Shown piece after piece: positions 16,560 through 24,150 of a DNA stretch of 64,000 nt. Where the stretch lies: positions 1 through 64,000 of the forward strand of contig NZ_JPRO01000009.1 in assembly GCF_000737785.1 (NCBI RefSeq), in the 5' to 3' direction. A program made the translations under genes and the position numbers. The DNA comes from Chryseobacterium luteum (lineage in GTDB: Bacteria > Bacteroidota > Bacteroidia > Flavobacteriales > Weeksellaceae). The notes under the pieces are model-generated. The model did no database searches, had not been told where the DNA came from, and saw only the letters and a list, made by a program, of their open reading frames with translations. Each line of letters starts with the position of its first letter. The first letter of the stretch is position 1.

Positions 16560-17000
16560 ATGATCATTACGAATAAACATAAGGTTATAATAAAAATGAG
16601 AATTTTTCAAATCCTTATTGCTCTGATTTTTTGTATAATCGCAGCAGGCTTCGTTTTCAAATCAGCCATCCCGTATGACCTCAGATGGCCTTTATTGGGA
16701 ATATTGATCGGAATCAGTGTATTGATACTGAAAAAAATGGCAGGTTTAAAAATATTCTATTTTGAAAATAGCGGATTTGTTTTTACTATCAAATATTACC
16801 ATCCCGCAAAAAAAGGCATTATATTTCCTTTGATTGAATATCCTGTTGACACAGTAAGGACATTTAAGATTGAGCGGTCATTCTTTACCAATACCATTAT
16901 TATCGATGTGAGCTCCAAAGAAAAATCCCGTCAGATCAGGATAAAAGTTGCTGACATCAATGATGGAGATTATTATAAAATGGCGAACTCTCTTAAATAA
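16560..17000 (+). CDS. PH-like two-TM membrane protein
   Basis: A 146-residue protein (or 134 from the second ATG at 16596, where the hydrophobic segment begins) with two transmembrane helices (about residues 14-31 and 37-54). A strand-rich domain follows, including IFYFENSGFVFTIKYYHPAKKG, PVDTVRTFKIERSFFTNTIIIDVSSKEKSRQIRIKV. The design matches the proteins at 3029-3604 and 5696-6136. Unknown role; not obviously part of the recombinase cassette. Confidence 0.65.
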   Translation: MIITNKHKVIIKMRIFQILIALIFCIIAAGFVFKSAIPYDLRWPLLGILIGISVLILKKMAGLKIFYFENSGFVFTIKYYHPAKKGIIFPLIEYPVDTVRTFKIERSFFTNTIIIDVSSKEKSRQIRIKVADINDGDYYKMANSLK

Positions 17001-17064
17001 CAGGTCAGCATTTTTACATTGATGATAAAAATCAAGGACAACTTTTACCGGTGATTTCATTCAA

Positions 17065-18192
17065 TCAATGGTCGATTTTTCGGTTTAAAAACCTGTACTT
17101 AAGCTTTGAGGAAGGATTTTCAATCATAACCCGATACAGCAAACCTCCGGTAATGCATCCCGCCAGGCAGATCAAAAGGCTCACGTTGCCCGAAACTTCC
17201 ATTCCAAGTTGCCCAAGAGCATATTGAATCATATGGATAATTCCTTTATGTGAAAGATAAATGGCATAGGAAAGTCCCGCAATCTGCGCCGTAACATAGG
17301 ATTTCGACCTGAAAAGAAATGAAGATCCGGAAATAGATGACATCAGAATAATCCCATAACTTACCGCGACAAAAGTAAATCCAAAAATGGACGCTTCCTC
17401 AGAAACCTGGTCATTACAGATCCAAAATGAAATCCCAAGCAGAACGATTCCAAGAATGAAAAGTGTATTCCCATGATGATGAACTATATTTTTAAACCGC
17501 AGTGAATACTGCATTAAATAACTCACTGTAACCCCCACAGCCAGACCATCCAGGCGTGTATGCGTGGGATAATACATGTTCATATACCATACTTTCCAGA
17601 AATCTTCGGTATCCAGAACAGGAACAATAACGTCTTTCCATATGATCAATCTGGCTGTAAGAGAAAATACAATAAGAAAAGCAGCAAAAAAGGCTGTATA
17701 TCTGAAGACTCTTGCTTTCACAGCAGCCAAAAGCATTAAAGGAAGAAAAAGATAAAACTGCTCCTCGATACATAAAGACCATGCATGCGAAAATGTTCCC
17801 CGGTTAATGACATCAAGTCCGTAATTTTGGGTAAAAGTAATAAACTTCCACAAAGAAGACAAAGCTTCTCTTTCCCTGAAAAACGGAAATAAAAAATACA
17901 GGGCCAAAGTGAAAAAGTACGGCGGAATGATCCTGAAAAAACGCTTGGTAAAAAATGTTTTTAAACTGATGCTTCCATTTTTTTCAATTTCTTTAAACAG
18001 CTGTCCTGATATTAAAAATCCGCTCAACACAAAGAAAAGATCTACTCCCGTCCATCCGAATTTCCCTATGGCATCAATCCAGCCAGGATGTTCAAACGCG
18101 CGGTAATGATACATTAAAACCAATAAAATGGCTAAAGCTCGTAAATGATCCAATCCGTAAAGTCTTTCAGAAGAATAATGATCTGCAGGCAT
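17065..18192 (-). CDS. Acyltransferase 3 family membrane protein (OafA/YrhL-like)
   Basis: The start at the ATG 18190-18192 (MPADHYSSERLYGLDHLRAL) puts the family N-terminal motif YGLDHLRALAILLVLMYHYR at the usual place; the frame extends to 18300 without support. The 375-residue product has about ten transmembrane helices, GWTGVDLFFVLSGFLISGQLF, FFKRRF-like TKRFFRIIPPYFF, and FSHAWSLCIEEQFYLFLPL, all hallmarks of acyltransferase 3. Such enzymes add acetyl or other acyl groups to surface sugars across the inner membrane. The catalytic His in the first helix (MYHYR) is present. The substrate is unknown and no glycan gene cluster adjoins. Confidence 0.9.
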   Translation of the reverse strand: MPADHYSSERLYGLDHLRALAILLVLMYHYRAFEHPGWIDAIGKFGWTGVDLFFVLSGFLISGQLFKEIEKNGSISLKTFFTKRFFRIIPPYFFTLALYFLFPFFREREALSSLWKFITFTQNYGLDVINRGTFSHAWSLCIEEQFYLFLPLMLLAAVKARVFRYTAFFAAFLIVFSLTARLIIWKDVIVPVLDTEDFWKVWYMNMYYPTHTRLDGLAVGVTVSYLMQYSLRFKNIVHHHGNTLFILGIVLLGISFWICNDQVSEEASIFGFTFVAVSYGIILMSSISGSSFLFRSKSYVTAQIAGLSYAIYLSHKGIIHMIQYALGQLGMEVSGNVSLLICLAGCITGGLLYRVMIENPSSKLKYRFLNRKIDH

Positions 18193-18377
18193 CTTTTTTT
18201 CTGCAAATCTTGTAAAAAAGATCAGTCTTTTTGTGCGGTCATGACGGATAACCATAATCAGAATGTTAACGGTACAATCTGTTGTCTGAACAGGAAACAA
18301 AGCTTTCCGTCACGAATTGGCTTCTTTTTATCAAAAAATGACAGGCTGTACTTCAGGATTTTATATTTTTGAAGACT

Positions 18378-19436
18378 ATGAAATTCGGACCGGAAAACAA
18401 TCTCAAGCAGAATATCTATTTTCAGCTGCTCTTTTGGACGGCTTTATTTTTATTTGGAACTGCAAGAAATTACGGTGAATATGATGGAGAAATATCTTCG
18501 CAGATGATCATTTATAACTTCTGTCACTGGATATTTCAGATCGCGGGCGCCAATTTCATTTATTTCATTCTTATCCGGAATTTTTTTGACCGGAAAAATT
18601 ATCTCAGATTTTCGCTGTATCTTATTTTCAGCCTGTATATCATTTCGGTGGCCAACAGGATATTCCTTGTATACCTTGCAGAACCTTTTTTCATCAGCCT
18701 TCCTAAAGACAGCTTCTACAGTATTTTTACAGATATGGGTTATCTTTGGAATCACTATACTTTTACAATCATCAGTGGGGCTTTTATTTTTATCTCGGTG
18801 ATGTTTGTCATCCGGTATAAAGAGGAAAAAGAAAACACGGCAAAACTGCAGAAAGAAAAAGCCGAGCTTGAATTAAAGTCCCTGAAATCCCAGCTTAACC
18901 CCCACTTTCTGTTCAATACTTTGAACAATATTTATTCCCTTTCACTCAGCAATTCCGGGAAAACCTCCGAATCCATCAGCCGGCTCTCGGATATTTTGGA
19001 TTACATCCTATACAAAGGTCCTGAAAATGAGGTTTCCCTATCTGAAGAACTCGCTGTAATTGATCATTATATCGCACTGGAAAGCCTAAGATACCGTGAA
19101 GGAAGATTGAAGATCGACAGAACAGCCGTCTTACATTCCCCCGCTTCCATTCCCCCGCTGCTTTACCTTACACTGGTGGAAAATGCTTTTAAACACGGGG
19201 CCGGAAAGACTTCGGGCCGGACCGGGATAAAAATTGATGTTTCCACAGATGAATCATATTCAGTGTTCAGGATTGAAAATACATTTGAAGATGATGAAAA
19301 TAGTGATCCCGGAGGAATTGGGCTGAAAAATATAGACAGACAGCTCCGGCTTCGGTACCAGGATGATTTTATATTCAAAGTTTCAAAAGAAAACAATATT
19401 TTTAAAGTCGAAATAAAAACACCGACAACCTTATGA
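18378..19436 (+). CDS. LytS-family sensor histidine kinase
   Basis: I start at ATG 18378 rather than the in-frame TTG at 18369; a -7-like TATTTTTG (18364-18371) lies just upstream. The 352-residue protein has four transmembrane helices (about residues 10-150), a short coiled coil (KEEKENTAKLQKEKAELELKSLKSQ) and the His_kinase domain SQLNPHFLFNTLNNIYSLSLSNS with the phospho-acceptor His near residue 176. LYLTLVENAFKHGA (N-box) and GGIGLKNIDRQLRLRY (G-box) follow. Its stop overlaps the response regulator start by 4 bases, so it is the cognate kinase. Signal unknown. The partner regulator is frame-broken. Confidence 0.9.
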   Translation: MKFGPENNLKQNIYFQLLFWTALFLFGTARNYGEYDGEISSQMIIYNFCHWIFQIAGANFIYFILIRNFFDRKNYLRFSLYLIFSLYIISVANRIFLVYLAEPFFISLPKDSFYSIFTDMGYLWNHYTFTIISGAFIFISVMFVIRYKEEKENTAKLQKEKAELELKSLKSQLNPHFLFNTLNNIYSLSLSNSGKTSESISRLSDILDYILYKGPENEVSLSEELAVIDHYIALESLRYREGRLKIDRTAVLHSPASIPPLLYLTLVENAFKHGAGKTSGRTGIKIDVSTDESYSVFRIENTFEDDENSDPGGIGLKNIDRQLRLRYQDDFIFKVSKENNIFKVEIKTPTTL

Positions 19437-20133
19437 TCAACTGTATCATTGTAGATGACGAACCTCTGGCAGCAGCTCTGCTGGAAAAACATATTTCCAG
19501 GATCGGGCATTTAAAACTGGCCGGAAAAGCTGAAAATGCAATGAATGCCTATCAACTTCTGCAGACAAAATCTGTAGACCTTATGTTCCTGGATATCCGG
19601 ATGCCTCATTTAACCGGAATTGATTTTCTGAGGTCACTTCCACAGAAACCGCCGACTATTTTTACAACAGCCTACCGGGATTTTGCCATAGAAGGTTTTG
19701 AGCTCGAAGCCGTGGATTATCTTCTGAAGCCCATTACTTTTGAACGGTTTTTCAAATCTGTGGAGCGGGTTCTAAGAAACAGGACTGATTCAAAAAATGG
19801 GAAGACTTTATCATCATCAAAACGGAAGGAATGAACCGCAAGGTCTTCATTCAGGAAATTGTTTATTTTGAAAGCCGGGGAAATGATGTCAAAATGGTTT
19901 TAGCCAGCAGTGAAAGCATTATATCAAAGAGTACAATAACAGACGTGGAAGCCCTTCTGTCAGGGAAAAATTTTGTAAGGATCCACCGTTCATTTATAAT
20001 CAACGCTCAATTTGTCACCGCTTTTAACAGCAATGAAGTCCTGTTGGGTATTCATCATATTCCTGTAGGCAGAAGCTATAAAAATGAGTTTAATGCTTTT
20101 GTAACAAGGATTTCCAAAGGCTCTGTGAATTGA
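19433..20133 (+). pseudogene. LytTR response regulator split by a frameshift
   Basis: Two frames together make one ordinary LytTR regulator. 19433-19834 encodes a receiver domain (VDDEP, phospho-acceptor Asp54 in LMFLDIRMP, Thr in FTTAYR, Lys in LLKPIT). 19831-20133 encodes the LytTR domain (FVRIHRSFIINAQ, IPVGRSYKNEF). The reading frame is lost at an A6 run (19792-19797): one more A would give D-S-K-K-W-E-D-F-I-I-I-K-T-E-G-M-N-R-K, the normal junction. It may therefore be a one-base deletion, a sequencing error, or a site where slippage restores the protein (TCA AAA AAT read with a -1 shift). The coupled kinase upstream is intact. Confidence 0.85.
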
Positions 20134-20263
20134 TTCGTTATTATCAAGCAAAAAATAAACTTTATCTCTCATAACCTTTAAAACTTAATTGGTTTATCTT
20201 TGAGTAAACTGAAAAGCAAATAACAGGCTTTTTGAAATTTATTTAATTGATAAACCTTAAAAC

Positions 20264-20746
20264 ATGAACAACACATTCATTATTCGTTTATTTTCAATCA
20301 TATTATGCTGTTCGATTGGGACGCTATTTTTCTCCCAATCAAAAGCCTATACACCCGTTTCAAAGGAACTCTACGACACCATAATGAAGAAAGACAGCAT
20401 TCTCTTTGGAGCAGCCAATTCAGGAAATATCGATAAACTGAAGACTTTCTTTACTGAGGATCTGGAGTTCTTCCATGACGTTGGCGGTCTGGCAAACTAT
20501 CAGGAAACTGTTGACAATTTCAGCAGAGTTGCTAAAAATTACTCCTATACCCGAAGAGTTTTAGTTCCTGAATCTGTCGAAGTATATCCTATTAAAGATT
20601 ATGGAGCTGTACAAACCGGGATACATCAATTTTGCCGACTGGAAAACGGCTCTCTGATCAATTGCGGAACATTTAAGTTTGTTCACGTCTGGAAAAAGAC
20701 TCCTGATGGATGGAAAATTTCAAGAGTGGTGAGCTACGGACATTAA
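20264..20746 (+). CDS. Exported NTF2/SnoaL-like protein
   Basis: A 160-residue protein with a signal peptide (ending near TLFFSQS) and a nuclear-transport-factor-2-like domain: ELYDTIMKKDSILFGAANSGNIDKLKTFFTEDLEFFHDVGGLANYQETVDNF..., then VQTGIHQFCRLENG, GTFKFVHVWKKTPDGWKISRVVSYGH. The ending WKKTPDGWKISRVVSY is very typical of DUF4440/SnoaL_3 members. The fold can bind small hydrophobic molecules or act as an isomerase, but no activity can be assigned. Possible -7 element TATCTTTG at 20195-20202. Confidence 0.8.
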   Translation: MNNTFIIRLFSIILCCSIGTLFFSQSKAYTPVSKELYDTIMKKDSILFGAANSGNIDKLKTFFTEDLEFFHDVGGLANYQETVDNFSRVAKNYSYTRRVLVPESVEVYPIKDYGAVQTGIHQFCRLENGSLINCGTFKFVHVWKKTPDGWKISRVVSYGH

Positions 20747-21051
20747 TTGTATAGTCTGGAAATTTTTAATTCAAAAGATTTAGTGTCTGTGAATTAACAC
20801 CTTACATCAATAAAAAAACATATTAAATCAACTTAACATGTTTGGACATTCAACAGATATACTCTGCAAAACATCTGCAAATAGATATTTTGCAAACCAT
20901 ACGACATGCAACGTTATGCATAATATCAGCAGGGCCTCCATTACAGATATTAAAAAAAAGTATTACTTTTGCCTGAAGTAATAAAATTGTTTGAAAACTT
21001 TTTATTAGTAATTTTAAGACACAAATTTATAAAACATTAAAATCCCTCCAC
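20747..21051. other. Gap with short repeats and an inverted repeat
   Basis: No gene seen. TGCAAA occurs three times between about 20875 and 20915. ATTACTT (20963-20969) and AAGTAAT (20977-20983) form an inverted repeat over TACTTTTG (20964-20971), a match to the -7 consensus of flavobacterial promoters. This is plausibly the regulated promoter of the gene at 21052, though no good -33 box precedes it. Confidence 0.35.
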
Positions 21052-21621
21052 ATGAGAAAAATAATTCTACTCATTACATGCATGTTCGGCATTTCAGTTT
21101 TCTCGCAGATCAAAGTGCTAAAAAATGAAAGCTTGGTGGAAATTGGCAAAGATAATTCCGTAGGTTTATATAAAAAAGAGGACAAATTTACCATCAACTA
21201 CCAGGATCTTAATACAAGTAACCTGAATACCATCAGGTCTTTTTCATTCCAGAATCTGGACAGCGACGTATCCGGTCTGTATCAACTGATCATGGACGGC
21301 TTTATATCTCCTCCGGACGAAAATATACTTCTGGAGCTTCCTAATGATATCATTGAACTTCATTACGAGAAAAATTACGGCCAGCCCACTGTACAGTTTA
21401 TCCAGTATATCAATAAAAACCGCAAGTATGTTGGTAAATCACAGTTTTTAACCAGAAAACAAGTAGATAAAATATTTGGAAAAATGAACGGAAAAGCCGC
21501 GATGTATGAAAAGCCGGCTACCATGCACCAGATCAATGGTGCAAAATCTTCCTCAAATCAGGCATCCACTGCTGCCCCAGCCTCAAACAGCAGCAGTAAA
21601 AACAAGAAACCCAGAAAATAA
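21052..21621 (+). CDS. Secreted protein of unknown function
   Basis: A 189-residue protein with signal peptide MRKIILLITCMFGISVFSQ. The mature part has strand-rich sequence (VLKNESLVEIGKDNSVGLYKKEDKFTINYQDL), then a helix-strand region (SFQNLDSDVSGLYQLIMDGFISPP, IIELHYEKNYGQPTVQFIQYINKN, SQFLTRKQVDKIFGKM). The low-complexity basic tail is rich in Ser, Ala, Thr, Asn and Lys. No family recognised. A strong terminator follows at 21646-21672. Confidence 0.75.
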   Translation: MRKIILLITCMFGISVFSQIKVLKNESLVEIGKDNSVGLYKKEDKFTINYQDLNTSNLNTIRSFSFQNLDSDVSGLYQLIMDGFISPPDENILLELPNDIIELHYEKNYGQPTVQFIQYINKNRKYVGKSQFLTRKQVDKIFGKMNGKAAMYEKPATMHQINGAKSSSNQASTAAPASNSSSKNKKPRK

Positions 21622-21645
21622 TCATATTATTTTTCAATATTACTG

Positions 21646-21672
21646 AACTCATTCATCCGGATGAGTTTTTTA
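21646..21672 (+). terminator. Intrinsic terminator
   Basis: AACTCAT (21646-21652) pairs with ATGAGTT (21661-21667) and is followed by TTTTTATTTTTT. It ends the secreted-protein transcript just before the ABC ATPase gene. TACTTTTG (21678-21685) directly after it may be the -7 box of that gene. Confidence 0.75.
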
Positions 21673-21703
21673 TTTTTTACTTTTGCAGAAAGACTTACTT
21701 ATT

Positions 21704-22405
21704 ATGCCGCTTCAGATAATCAATTTAACCAAAAAATTTGGCGAACAGACCGCACTAGACAACATCAATATTTCTATTGATAAAAATGAGATCATTGGTC
21801 TTTTGGGTCCGAACGGAGCCGGAAAATCCACACTGATGAAATCTATTGTCGGGGCACTGAAAATTGATCAGGGCGAAATCATCTTTAACGGAATGAATAT
21901 CTCCGAAAACGAGATCGAAAGCAAGAAAAAAATAGGTTTTCTTCCCGAAAACAATCCGCTGTATCTGGAAATGTATGTCAGAGAATACCTCCAGTTTGTG
22001 GCCAATATCCATCAGATTTCCTCAGCCAGGGTAGATGAGGTGATCGGGCTGGTAGGAATTACTCCTGAGAAATCAAAAAAAATCGGACAGCTGTCTAAAG
22101 GATACAAACAGAGAGTCGGGCTGGCACAGGCCATTATTCACCAGCCGGATCTGCTGATCCTGGATGAGCCTACCAATGGGCTGGATCCTAACCAGATCAT
22201 TGAGATAAGAAATGTAGTGAAAGAGATCGGGCAACAGAAAACAGTACTTCTGTCTACCCACATTATGCAGGAAGTGGAAGCACTTTGCTCACGGGTCATC
22301 CTGATCCACAAAGGAAACATTCTTCAGGACTGCCCTATCGATGAATTTAAAGGCAGATTCAACAGCCTGGAAGAAGCTTTTGCAAGTTACACGGCTGTTT
22401 CTTAA
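21704..22405 (+). CDS. gldA: ABC transporter ATP-binding protein, GldA-like
   Basis: The ATG at 21704 (MPLQIINLTKKFG) is preferred over a TTG at 21683. The 233-residue ATPase has a Walker A (GPNGAGKST), signature (LSKGYKQRVGLAQAI), Walker B (LLILDEPTNGLDP) and H-loop (LLSTHIMQEVEAL). The segment IGFLPENNPLYLEMYVREYLQFVA is characteristic of GldA, the ATPase that works with GldF and GldG in Flavobacterium gliding and T9SS biology. The permease genes are not here, which is common in this group. The family call is firm; the GldA identity is likely but not proven. A general drug/antimicrobial-type ABC ATPase is the alternative. Confidence 0.75.
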   Translation: MPLQIINLTKKFGEQTALDNINISIDKNEIIGLLGPNGAGKSTLMKSIVGALKIDQGEIIFNGMNISENEIESKKKIGFLPENNPLYLEMYVREYLQFVANIHQISSARVDEVIGLVGITPEKSKKIGQLSKGYKQRVGLAQAIIHQPDLLILDEPTNGLDPNQIIEIRNVVKEIGQQKTVLLSTHIMQEVEALCSRVILIHKGNILQDCPIDEFKGRFNSLEEAFASYTAVS

Positions 22406-22411
22406 TTATTC

Positions 22412-23449
22412 ATGGAAATACACATCACTCACGGACAGGGCATTATCAAAGCTCTGTACGATGGTTTTGCCAGCTGCTTAATCATCAGGCGACCTGTGGC
22501 CGTCAACTGGCCGGACTCGCGTGGAAGTGTGGGTGAATACTATGCCGTGTCTGAACTTTCTGAACAGGAAAAAATAAGGTTGACTGACGACCTTAACCGC
22601 TCGCTCACCGACGGAACAGAAGCTGAAATCATAGCGGGCATTGAGGATTTTCTCAAGCTTTTTGAAAATGGTACCTACCAAGTCAATCTGGGTACAATAT
22701 CGTCCGCCAATTCCAGTTTTTATATGAGCAGAACTCCACCTGCTGATCAAAATACGGATCAACAAAAATTTTCCGGCTGGTTCTACCCTTTTGATGATTT
22801 TAATTATCTGTATACGCTGGAAAGTAAAAGTATTGATCCTGCAAGAACAGAATTCTACATCGATCTTATCAGAAAAGGAGCCCGCCCTAAGCCGATCATA
22901 TTTTACAGTCTTTACCATCTGGATCCGATGTTGAGCTCTGCTTTTGTATTAGACGGGCATCACAAAATTGAAGCTTATACCAGGCTGAAAATGGATATCC
23001 CAGCCGTTTTTATTGTAAAAGACAATAATGACTACAGTTCTGCCTCGGAAATCATGCACGGAGCCCACTATCTGCTTCAGGATATTGAGTTTGAACATCT
23101 TTTTCAGAACAATGACGAAAATCTGCAGCATATCAATTTCCTTAATGATAAAGTGCTGACCAATGCCCTGGATAAAATACTGAGAGAATCGGAAAGAATT
23201 GACATCCCGGTTATTGAAGTTCTGATCAGACATCATCAATCCGGACTGCCGGAAGACAGGATATGGCTCAACAAACGTCTTGAGTCTTTAGCAGAAAATG
23301 TACACCTCAGCTTTTTTAATTTCAGAAAAGGGCTGAACGTCTATTTCCCCAAATACATTGAAGATTATAAATCCAATACCTGGTTTCTGAAAACTCTCAG
23401 AAATACAATGGAACTGAATACATGGATCAATGAGACGGTTTTAAGATAA
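22412..23449 (+). CDS. ParB/sulfiredoxin-fold protein of unknown function
   Basis: A 345-residue cytoplasmic protein that starts 6 bases after the GldA-like gene, so probably co-transcribed. In the middle, RKGARPKPIIFYSL.......SSAFVLDGHHKIEAYTRLKMDIPAVFIV (about residues 150-200) has the [V/L]-x-DGHH-[R/K]-x-x-A pattern of ParB-N-like nucleotide-binding domains, which also occur in kinases such as SerK. The N-terminal 130 residues and C-terminal helical part are unfamiliar. It may be a small-molecule kinase or nucleotide-binding regulator. No HTH is visible, so a partition role is unlikely. Confidence 0.6.
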   Translation: MEIHITHGQGIIKALYDGFASCLIIRRPVAVNWPDSRGSVGEYYAVSELSEQEKIRLTDDLNRSLTDGTEAEIIAGIEDFLKLFENGTYQVNLGTISSANSSFYMSRTPPADQNTDQQKFSGWFYPFDDFNYLYTLESKSIDPARTEFYIDLIRKGARPKPIIFYSLYHLDPMLSSAFVLDGHHKIEAYTRLKMDIPAVFIVKDNNDYSSASEIMHGAHYLLQDIEFEHLFQNNDENLQHINFLNDKVLTNALDKILRESERIDIPVIEVLIRHHQSGLPEDRIWLNKRLESLAENVHLSFFNFRKGLNVYFPKYIEDYKSNTWFLKTLRNTMELNTWINETVLR

Positions 23450-23506
23450 GCATCAAATGGCTTCATTTTTGATTGGGTTACAATCTAACCAATACTCTAT
23501 ACGACC

Positions 23507-23953
23507 ATGATTAAAAAGATTTTATTAGGAGCCTTTTGTACGGCTCAGTTTTCTTTAGCCTACGCGATCGAAAAACCGGCTTTAATGCTGAATACCGTTC
23601 ATGTTTCTAACGATATACAGCCTTTCCAGAAGGTCCCGAAAACAGTGATCATCAAAACGAAAAAATTCAAAATCAGGATCGATAAACAGCCTAACGGAAA
23701 ATATCTTTACCAGTCATGGGCTGCCAATGCCAGAATCACTTCAAAGCCAAGTATGATCATCAGTGATGGTGAGCTGATCCCGGACGGTTCGGGAGGCAAT
23801 TATTACTTCAACTTTGTCAATGAAGGTCACACTTATCAGGTATGGAGAAATTACCTTACCGATTCTGCTTCCAAAGCTCCTTACACTTTAACGGTAAATG
23901 ACGAAAATGATCATGAAATTGTACGTCAGGATGCCTATGTAGTGAAGCAATAA
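23507..23953 (+). CDS. Secreted protein of unknown function
   Basis: A 148-residue protein with a signal peptide (MIKKILLGAFCTAQFSLAYA) and a beta-rich mature domain (KTVIIKTKKFKIRIDKQPNGKYLYQSW, GGNYYFNFVNEGHTYQVWRNYL, YTLTVNDENDHEIVRQDAYVV). The repeated strand-turn-strand pattern suggests a small sandwich. No known motif. It lies 197 bases upstream of vgrG and may or may not belong to the T6SS island. Confidence 0.7.
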   Translation: MIKKILLGAFCTAQFSLAYAIEKPALMLNTVHVSNDIQPFQKVPKTVIIKTKKFKIRIDKQPNGKYLYQSWAANARITSKPSMIISDGELIPDGSGGNYYFNFVNEGHTYQVWRNYLTDSASKAPYTLTVNDENDHEIVRQDAYVVKQ

Positions 23954-24150
23954 TATATTTCTGTAATTTATCCGAAGCTCAGCTAAATCGTATGGTTAAA
24001 TAACTGTTCGCAGAATTCCTATGCCTATACGAGATCATCAATTTAAAAATATCATATCCTGATTGAAATATCGTAGTTTTACTACAAATTTTTAACTTTA
24101 TAGACTATTTGTTTTTCAGGGGATAAAATATTTCTATATTTAATGAAATA

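Noticed and set aside
18364..18371. TATTTTTG as a certain promoter for the histidine kinase
   Set aside because: No TTG or TTTG lies at the right distance upstream and it is within 7 bases of the start codon.
19831..20133. Stand-alone LytTR protein as a separate gene
   Set aside because: The receiver domain ends within a few bases and restoring one A merges both into a normal regulator, so a separate gene is less likely.
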